Assembly (NCBI RefSeq): GCF_900111315.1
Contig: NZ_FOGU01000001.1
Span: 186,001-250,000 of the forward strand
Length of the DNA: 64,000 nt
Direction: 5' to 3'
Source of the DNA: Tranquillimonas rosea
Lineage (GTDB): Bacteria > Pseudomonadota > Alphaproteobacteria > Rhodobacterales > Rhodobacteraceae
Of the stretch, positions 59,440-64,000 are shown in pieces; the first letter of the stretch is position 1, and every line of letters begins with the position of its first letter. The translations under genes were made by a program, and so were the position numbers. The notes under the pieces are model-generated. The model ran no database searches. It saw only the letters and a list, made by a program, of their open reading frames with translations, and was not told where the DNA came from.

Positions 59440-60420
59440 TCAGCGAGAGGCACCGCCCCCCTGCATCCGGGCCACGGCCAGCAGGCAGAGGATCTCCATC
59501 GCCGCATGCGCCCCCGCTATGGCCGTGGCCCCCGCCGGGTCGTAGGGGGGCGACACCTCGACCACGTCGCCACCGCGGAAATCGAGCCCGCCGAGCGCCC
59601 GCAGCATCGCCGCGGCCTGCCAGCTCGCCAGACCGCCCCAGACCGGCGTGCCGGTGCCGGGGGCGAAAGCGGGGTCCAGCGCGTCGATGTCGAAAGAGAG
59701 ATAGGCCGGCCCGTCGCCCACCGTCTCGCGGATGATTTCGTATGCCCGGTCTGTGCCCAGTTTGTGCACGTCCTGTGCACTGATGGTGCATATGCCCAGA
59801 GGGTCCGGATTGACCGTGCGGATGCCGATCTGCACCGACCGCGCGGGGTCGATCACGCCCTCCTTCACCCCCTTGTAGAACATCGTCCCATGGTCGATCC
59901 GCGCCGGCTCGTCATCCGCCCAGGTGTCGGAATGGGCGTCGAACTGCACCAGCGCCAGCGGCCCCGACCGCTCGGCATGGGCGCGCAGGATCGGCAGCGA
60001 GATCGAGTGGTCGCCGCCCAGGCACAACGTCGCCGCGCCCGCCCCGAGGATCGTCGCGGCATGCGCCTGCAGCGTCTCGGGAAACGCGGAAACCTGAGCA
60101 TAATCAAAGGCCAGGTCGCCGTAGTCGACGACTGTGAGGTCGCTCATCGGGTCGACGTTCCAGCCGAAGGGCGGGTCGAAGGCCTGCAACGTCGCCGCCT
60201 CGCGGATCGCCCGCGGTCCCAGCCGCGCGCCGGGCCGGTTGGTCACCGCCTGGTCGAACGGGATGCCCGTGACGGCGATATCCACGCCGTCGAGATCCTT
60301 GGTATAGCTCCGCCGCAGGAACGACACCGCGCCCCCGAACGTGTTCTCGAACGCCTGCCCCCGCCGCTTGTCGCGCGTGAACGCCCCGTCGATCTCGGTC
60401 TTCGCGTCTTCCAGACCCAT
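59440..60420 (-). CDS. speB: Agmatinase (ureohydrolase family)
   Basis: This is a 326-residue protein of normal length. The two-manganese site is seen in LCLGGDHSISLPILRAH, VQFDAHSDTWADDEP and LSFDIDALDPAFAPGTGTPV. The substrate-loop region (SVQIGIRTVNPDPLG) is intact. N-terminal FLRRSYTKDLDGVDIAVTGI and RPGARLGPRAIREAATLQAF fit agmatinase and not arginase. It would convert agmatine to putrescine and urea; related guanidino substrates are possible because the family is broad. Confidence 0.92.
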   Translation of the reverse strand: MGLEDAKTEIDGAFTRDKRRGQAFENTFGGAVSFLRRSYTKDLDGVDIAVTGIPFDQAVTNRPGARLGPRAIREAATLQAFDPPFGWNVDPMSDLTVVDYGDLAFDYAQVSAFPETLQAHAATILGAGAATLCLGGDHSISLPILRAHAERSGPLALVQFDAHSDTWADDEPARIDHGTMFYKGVKEGVIDPARSVQIGIRTVNPDPLGICTISAQDVHKLGTDRAYEIIRETVGDGPAYLSFDIDALDPAFAPGTGTPVWGGLASWQAAAMLRALGGLDFRGGDVVEVSPPYDPAGATAIAGAHAAMEILCLLAVARMQGGGASR

Positions 60421-60539
60421 GCTCGCCCCCTGAGTAACTGCCCGATCACACCGCCCCCGCCCCGCCCCGTCAAGGCGGGCATGGACAGCCTTGCCGGCCT
60501 GTCCGATAACCGCCCCGGACCAGCCAGGAAAGACCCGCG

Positions 60540-61355
60540 ATGGACAGCCACGACCCGATCTACGACACGCCCGAGGGGCTGCCCCGCCTGCTGCAATTGA
60601 TGGCGCGGCTGCGCGATCCCGAGACCGGATGCCCCTGGGACGTCGAGCAGACGTTCGAGTCGATCGCGCCCTACACGATCGAGGAGGCCTACGAGGTCGC
60701 CGACGCGATCGAGCGCGAGGCCTGGGACGAGCTCGAGGACGAGCTGGGCGATCTGCTTCTCCAGGTGATATATTTCGCGCAGATGGGGGCCGAGCGCGGG
60801 CTCTTCGACTTCCACCGCATCTCGCGCACGATCACCGACAAGATGATCGCCCGCCATCCCCATGTCTTCGGCCCCGAGAGCAACGAAAAGTCCGCCGAAC
60901 AGCAGACCCGCGACTGGGAGACGCAGAAAGCCTCGGAACGGGCGCGCAAGGGCGAAGGCGGCGTGCTCGATGGCGTGGCGCAGGGCCTGCCCGCGCTGAC
61001 CCGCGCGCTGAAGCTGCAAAAGCGCGCCGCCCGCGTGGGCTTCGACTGGACGGACCGTGGCGATGTGCTGGCGAAGATCGCCGAAGAGACGGCCGAATTG
61101 TCGGAGGCCGCCGACAGCAAGGATCGCGACGCCGTCGAGGACGAGATGGGTGACCTGTTCTTCGTCCTCGTCAACCTGGCCCGCCACCTCGAAATCGACC
61201 CGGAGGCGGCATTGCGTCGCACCAACGCAAAGTTCACGCGCCGCTTCGGGGCCATCGAGCAACATCTTTTCCAACAAGGGAAAACTCCCTCCGACGCGTC
61301 GCTGGAAGAGATGGACTCGGCCTGGAACGACGCCAAGGCGGCCGAGCGGAACTGA
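60540..61355 (+). CDS. mazG: Nucleoside triphosphate pyrophosphohydrolase MazG
   Basis: This is a 271-residue protein with two MazG domains. The N-terminal domain has CPWDVEQTFESIAPYTIEEA, YEVADAIEREAWDELEDELG and DLLLQVIYFAQMG. The C-terminal domain has KIAEETAELSEAADSKDRDA and VEDEMGDLFFVLVNLARHL; both carry the EExxE and ExxD metal ligands. It hydrolyses non-canonical or damaged NTPs. The promoter of the next gene begins 11 bp after its stop. Confidence 0.95.
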   Translation: MDSHDPIYDTPEGLPRLLQLMARLRDPETGCPWDVEQTFESIAPYTIEEAYEVADAIEREAWDELEDELGDLLLQVIYFAQMGAERGLFDFHRISRTITDKMIARHPHVFGPESNEKSAEQQTRDWETQKASERARKGEGGVLDGVAQGLPALTRALKLQKRAARVGFDWTDRGDVLAKIAEETAELSEAADSKDRDAVEDEMGDLFFVLVNLARHLEIDPEAALRRTNAKFTRRFGAIEQHLFQQGKTPSDASLEEMDSAWNDAKAAERN

Positions 61356-61366
61356 CACGATCCCGA

Positions 61367-61395
61367 TTGACCCGAGTAAATCACTCGGATTTAAC
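61367..61395 (+). promoter_or_regulatory. Promoter with palindromic operator before the iron-binding protein gene
   Basis: A -35 TTGACC (61367-61372) and -10 TTTAAC (61390-61395) are 17 bp apart. The spacer and -35 edge hold a perfect 6-bp inverted repeat, CCGAGT-AAATC-ACTCGG (61372-61388). A repressor on this site would block RNA polymerase. Given the downstream gene, an iron-responsive regulator (RirA, Irr or Fur family) is the natural guess. Promoter strength and regulator identity are inferred. Confidence 0.6.
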
Positions 61396-61423
61396 CGTGG
61401 CGACACTCAAACGGGAGGCTCCG

Positions 61424-62437
61424 ATGTCACCACGCACGACCGTTCTCGCCCTGCTCGCCAGCGCCACGGCGCTGCCGGCCATGGCCGAGGTCAACATCTA
61501 CTCTTACCGCCAGCCAGAGCTGATCGCGCCGCTTCTCGACGCCTTCACCGAAGAGACCGGGATCGAGACGAACTCCGTCTATATCGACCAGGGCATCGTC
61601 GAGCGGCTCCAGGCCGAGGGCGACCGCTCGCCCGCCGATATCATCCTGACGGTGGACATCTCGCGTCTGAGCCGCGCGAAGGAGGCGGGCGTCACGCAGG
61701 CGGTCCAGTCCGATGTTCTTGAAGAGCACATCCCCGAGGCCCTGCGCGATCCCGAGGGCCATTGGTACGGCCTCACCACGCGCGGCCGCATCGTCTATGC
61801 CAGCAAGGAGCGCGTCGATCCGAGCGAGATCACGACCTACAAGAACCTCGCCGATCCCAAGTGGGAGGGCCGGATCTGCACCCGCTCGGGCACCCACGTC
61901 TACACGCTGGGCCTCGTCTCGGCGATGATCGAACATTACGGCGAAGAGGAAACGCGCACCTGGCTGGAAGGCGTTAAGTCCAACCTCGCCCGCGATCCCG
62001 AGGGCAACGACCGCGCCCAGGTCCGCGCCATCTGGGCCGGAGAGTGCGACATCTCGCTGGGCAATACCTACTACATGGGGGCGATGATGAACGACCCCGA
62101 GCAGCAGGAATGGGCAAACGCGGTCAACGTCACCTTCCCGACCTTCGAGGATAACGACACCACTCACGTCAACATCTCGGGTGTGGCGATGACCAATTCC
62201 GCGCCGCACCCCGAAGACGCGAAGGCGTTCATGGAATTCCTCGCCTCGCCCGAGGCGCAGAAGATCTATGCCGACGTGGTGCACGAATACCCCGCCGACC
62301 CCGAGACGACGCCGTCCGACCTCGTCGCCGGTTGGGGCGAGATCAAGCCGGACACCACGAACCTCGAAGCAATCGCCGCCCACCGCGCCGACGCGCTGCG
62401 GCTGGTGCAGGAGGTGAACTTCGACGGCGGGGCCTGA
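61424..62437 (+). CDS. Periplasmic Fe(3+)-binding protein of an ABC transporter
   Basis: This is a 337-residue protein started at MSPRTTVLALLASATALPAM, a signal peptide cleaved before EVNIYSYR; a GGGAGG ribosome binding site precedes it. It matches the FbpA/AfuA/IdiA family: VNIYSYRQPELIAPLLDAFT, IILTVDISRLSRAKEAG and KWEGRICTRSGTHVY. The paired tyrosines in DISLGNTYYMGAMMNDPEQQ are the classic Fe(3+) ligands. Permease and ATPase genes are not next to it; a strong terminator follows, so it is expressed alone and its partners lie elsewhere. Confidence 0.92.
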   Translation: MSPRTTVLALLASATALPAMAEVNIYSYRQPELIAPLLDAFTEETGIETNSVYIDQGIVERLQAEGDRSPADIILTVDISRLSRAKEAGVTQAVQSDVLEEHIPEALRDPEGHWYGLTTRGRIVYASKERVDPSEITTYKNLADPKWEGRICTRSGTHVYTLGLVSAMIEHYGEEETRTWLEGVKSNLARDPEGNDRAQVRAIWAGECDISLGNTYYMGAMMNDPEQQEWANAVNVTFPTFEDNDTTHVNISGVAMTNSAPHPEDAKAFMEFLASPEAQKIYADVVHEYPADPETTPSDLVAGWGEIKPDTTNLEAIAAHRADALRLVQEVNFDGGA

Positions 62438-62464
62438 GCCCTCGCGCCATAAGCTGCAAGATCA

Positions 62465-62498
62465 GGGCGCGATCCCAAGGGATTGCGCCCTTTTCTTT
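62465..62498 (+). terminator. Rho-independent terminator after the iron-binding protein gene
   Basis: A 12-bp stem (GGGCGCGATCCC with GGGATTGCGCCC, one G-T wobble) and 2-nt gap are followed by TTTTCTTT. It lies 28 bp after the stop codon. Confidence 0.9.
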
Positions 62499-62572
62499 AT
62501 ACGGTGACGCACGGGAAACGCGACGCAGCCATGTGCCGGTCTGCGTCGAGCGTCGTTCATCTTTTCGGAGAA

Positions 62573-62649
62573 TGGCGCGGTTGACGGGACTCGAACCCGC
62601 GACCCCCGGCGTGACAGGCCGGTACTCTAACCAACTGAGCTACAACCGC
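62573..62649 (-). tRNA. tRNA-Asp (GTC), copy 1
   Basis: The minus strand gives a full 77-nt cloverleaf including encoded CCA. The acceptor GCGGTTG pairs with CAACCGC, discriminator is G. The anticodon loop CTGTCAC has anticodon GTC. The D loop contains AGTTGGTT and the T loop TTCGAGT. Confidence 0.96.
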
Positions 62650-62680
62650 GCATCGCGTCGGCGAACCATCGGGGCAGCGG

Positions 62681-62757
62681 TGGCGCGGTTGACGGGGCTC
62701 GAACCCGCGACCCCCGGCGTGACAGGCCGGTACTCTAACCATCTGAGCTACAACCGC
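62681..62757 (-). tRNA. tRNA-Asp (GTC), copy 2
   Basis: A second 77-nt tRNA-Asp with encoded CCA lies 31 bp upstream of copy 1 on the same strand. It differs from copy 1 at two positions: AGATGGTT in the D loop and TTCGAGC in the T loop. The two are probably transcribed together. Confidence 0.96.
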
Positions 62758-63006
62758 CCGCTGCCCGTCCGACGTATCCGCAGGACGTGGAGCGCGTGAT
62801 AAGACCGAGCCCCGGCGGCGTCAAGCAGATTAGGGCCGGATCGCGGGCAAAATCCGCATGAAAAGACCTGACGTTCGGGCAATACGGCAATGGCTCCGCT
62901 CGGCCCTCGGGTGCTGCCCGGTGAAAATGACGTTCACCGATGCGCAGCGCTTGGGGTATTTCTTGTTTCAGGCCGAATCCGCGCGGACATGACGGAGAGA
63001 AACACG
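62758..63006. other. Divergent intergenic region before the oxidoreductase gene
   Basis: These 249 bp hold the promoter of the tRNA-Asp pair (minus) and of the oxidoreductase gene (plus). No further gene is supported. Confidence 0.4.
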
Positions 63007-63993
63007 ATGAGGGCGGTGATTCAGAATCGCTATGGGTCGCCGCAGGTGCTCCGCCTCGGCGATGTCCCGGACCCCGAGCCGGGGCCCGAGGACCTGCGCG
63101 TGGCGGTCGAGGCCAGTGCCGTAACCACCGGTGACTGGAGGCTCCGGGCCGCGGCCTATCCGCCGAGCCTGTGGCTACCGGGGCGGCTCTACAGCGGCTT
63201 GCGGGTGCCCAAGCACAAGGTGCCGGGCACCGTGTTCGCCGGCCATGTCGAAAGCACGGGCAGCGCCGTGTCGCGCTTTTCCCCCGGCGATCGGGTGTTC
63301 GGCATGACCACGCACGGCACGCACGCGGCACTCGTCTGCGTGGGGGCGACGTCGTGCGTGGCCCGGATCCCCGACGCCCTTTCGACTGAAGAGGCGGCAG
63401 CCCTGCCCTTCGGCGCGCTGTCGGCGCTGGTCTTTCTGCGCGACATGGCCGCGCTGCGGTCGGGTGAACGGCTGATGGTGATCGGGGCGACCGGCGGAGT
63501 CGGCATCCACGCAGTCCAGATCGGCCGCGCCTTCGGCGCCGACGTCACCGCCGTGGCCAGTGCCGCGAGCCTGCCCCTCGCCTCGGACATGGGCGCCTCG
63601 CATCTTCTGGATTATGCGCTGACGGACGTTCTGTCGGGGCGCCGCCGCTATGACGTCATCCTCGACACGATCGGCACCGCCTCGTTCCTGCAGGCGCGGC
63701 GGGCGCTGCGGCCGGGCGGACGCTTCGTGCCGCTGAACTTCGGCCTCGCGGACGTCGCCGTGTCGCTCGCCAGCCAGGTCATCGGCTCACGTCGCCTGCG
63801 CATCGGCATCGGCTCCGACCGGCAGGCGGATCTCGAGAAGATCGCTGGGCTCGTCTCGTCCGGCCAACTGCATCCCGTCATCGACGGTGTCTGGCCGCTG
63901 GACCGGATCGGCGAGGCACATGCGCGGGTCGAGAGCCGGCATACCCATGGCGCGGTGATCCTGCGCATGCCGCAGCCGGATCGCGGGGCCTGA
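63007..63993 (+). CDS. Zinc-independent medium-chain dehydrogenase/reductase (quinone oxidoreductase-like)
   Basis: This is a 328-residue protein started at MRAVIQNRYGSPQVLRLGDV with GGAGA 8 nt upstream; ATG 62989 would add six residues. The GroES-like N-domain shows PGTVFAGHVESTGSAVSRFS and PGDRVFGMTTHGTHAALVCV. The Rossmann fold has LMVIGATGGVGIHAVQIGRA with the A-x-x-G-x-x-G NADPH motif, and YDVILDTIGTASFLQARRAL. The Cys and His ligands of zinc alcohol dehydrogenases are absent, so it is the zinc-free quinone-oxidoreductase branch. The substrate is unknown. Confidence 0.9.
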   Translation: MRAVIQNRYGSPQVLRLGDVPDPEPGPEDLRVAVEASAVTTGDWRLRAAAYPPSLWLPGRLYSGLRVPKHKVPGTVFAGHVESTGSAVSRFSPGDRVFGMTTHGTHAALVCVGATSCVARIPDALSTEEAAALPFGALSALVFLRDMAALRSGERLMVIGATGGVGIHAVQIGRAFGADVTAVASAASLPLASDMGASHLLDYALTDVLSGRRRYDVILDTIGTASFLQARRALRPGGRFVPLNFGLADVAVSLASQVIGSRRLRIGIGSDRQADLEKIAGLVSSGQLHPVIDGVWPLDRIGEAHARVESRHTHGAVILRMPQPDRGA

Positions 63994-64000
63994 TGCCCTT

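Noticed and set aside
60460-60480. Hairpin CCCGCC...GGCGGG between speB and mazG as terminator
   Set aside because: There is no T-run on either strand, and the location before the divergent starts of speB and mazG does not suit a terminator.
1-64000. CRISPR array
   Set aside because: No series of regularly spaced 24-40 bp direct repeats and no cas genes were seen. The Cas4-like domain at 18900-20012 belongs to a TM0106-type nuclease-helicase.

Overview
The window looks like the chromosome of a high-GC alphaproteobacterium of the Rhodobacteraceae (Roseobacter group). The basis is base composition, protein character and core gene order: lptF-lptG-lptD-surA-pdxA-rsmA, pepA-holC, prfA-prmC with a DUF4167 gene, and a MarC/retropepsin pair. 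No database search was possible; names come from motifs and family knowledge.

Three regions are visible. (1) 1-1919 is left chromosomal flank: a partial exported beta-repeat (bactofilin-like) protein and a LuxR-type regulator. (2) 1920-38361 is a genomic island of about 36.4 kb in the 3' end of a tRNA-Asn gene. A perfect 25-bp direct repeat covers the last 14 nt of the tRNA plus 11 bp beyond at 38337-38361, and recurs at 1920-1944. A large tyrosine recombinase (36143-38227) lies next to the tRNA. Matching GTGCC-N7-GTGCC pairs lie about 80 bp inside each end and may be integrase arm sites. (3) 38362-64000 is right chromosomal flank with housekeeping genes, tRNA-Asn and two tRNA-Asp genes.

The left two thirds of the island is a defence block on the minus strand. 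In transcription order it holds a WYL-domain regulator; an SbcD/YhaO-like phosphoesterase; an SbcC/YhaN-like ATPase; a TM0106-type RecB-like nuclease fused to a UPF1/Dna2-like helicase; a small HEPN-like protein; McrB with an insert between Walker A and B; McrC; then a complete type I Zorya system (zorA, zorB, zorC, zorD); and last a secreted ankyrin protein and a membrane-anchored coiled-coil protein. The six genes from the phosphoesterase to mcrC are joined by 1-4 nt stop/start overlaps and look like one operon. This is the best candidate here for an undescribed composite system: a DNA-end-processing pair, a nuclease-helicase and a possible RNase wired to a type IV restriction module, directly beside Zorya.

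The right third of the island is scarred accessory DNA: a periplasmic ClpP-like serine hydrolase running into an IS5-family element, the tail of an hsdM methylase on the other side of that element, a KfrA-like plasmid-type DNA-binding protein with an inverted-repeat operator candidate, a 5'-truncated second integrase, two coupled genes of unknown function, nested remnants of IS256, IS66 and IS1182 elements, and a lower-GC SIR2-STAND protein that is a further antiphage candidate. No phage structural, conjugation or replication genes were seen, so the island appears to be integrase-only.

The right flank carries outer-membrane assembly (LptF/G/D, SurA), vitamin B6 (PdxA), ribosome and translation maturation (RsmA, PrfA, PrmC, ABC-F, DEAD helicase), a sensor kinase, polyamine metabolism (SpeB), nucleotide sanitation (MazG) and a lone iron-binding protein behind a palindromic promoter.
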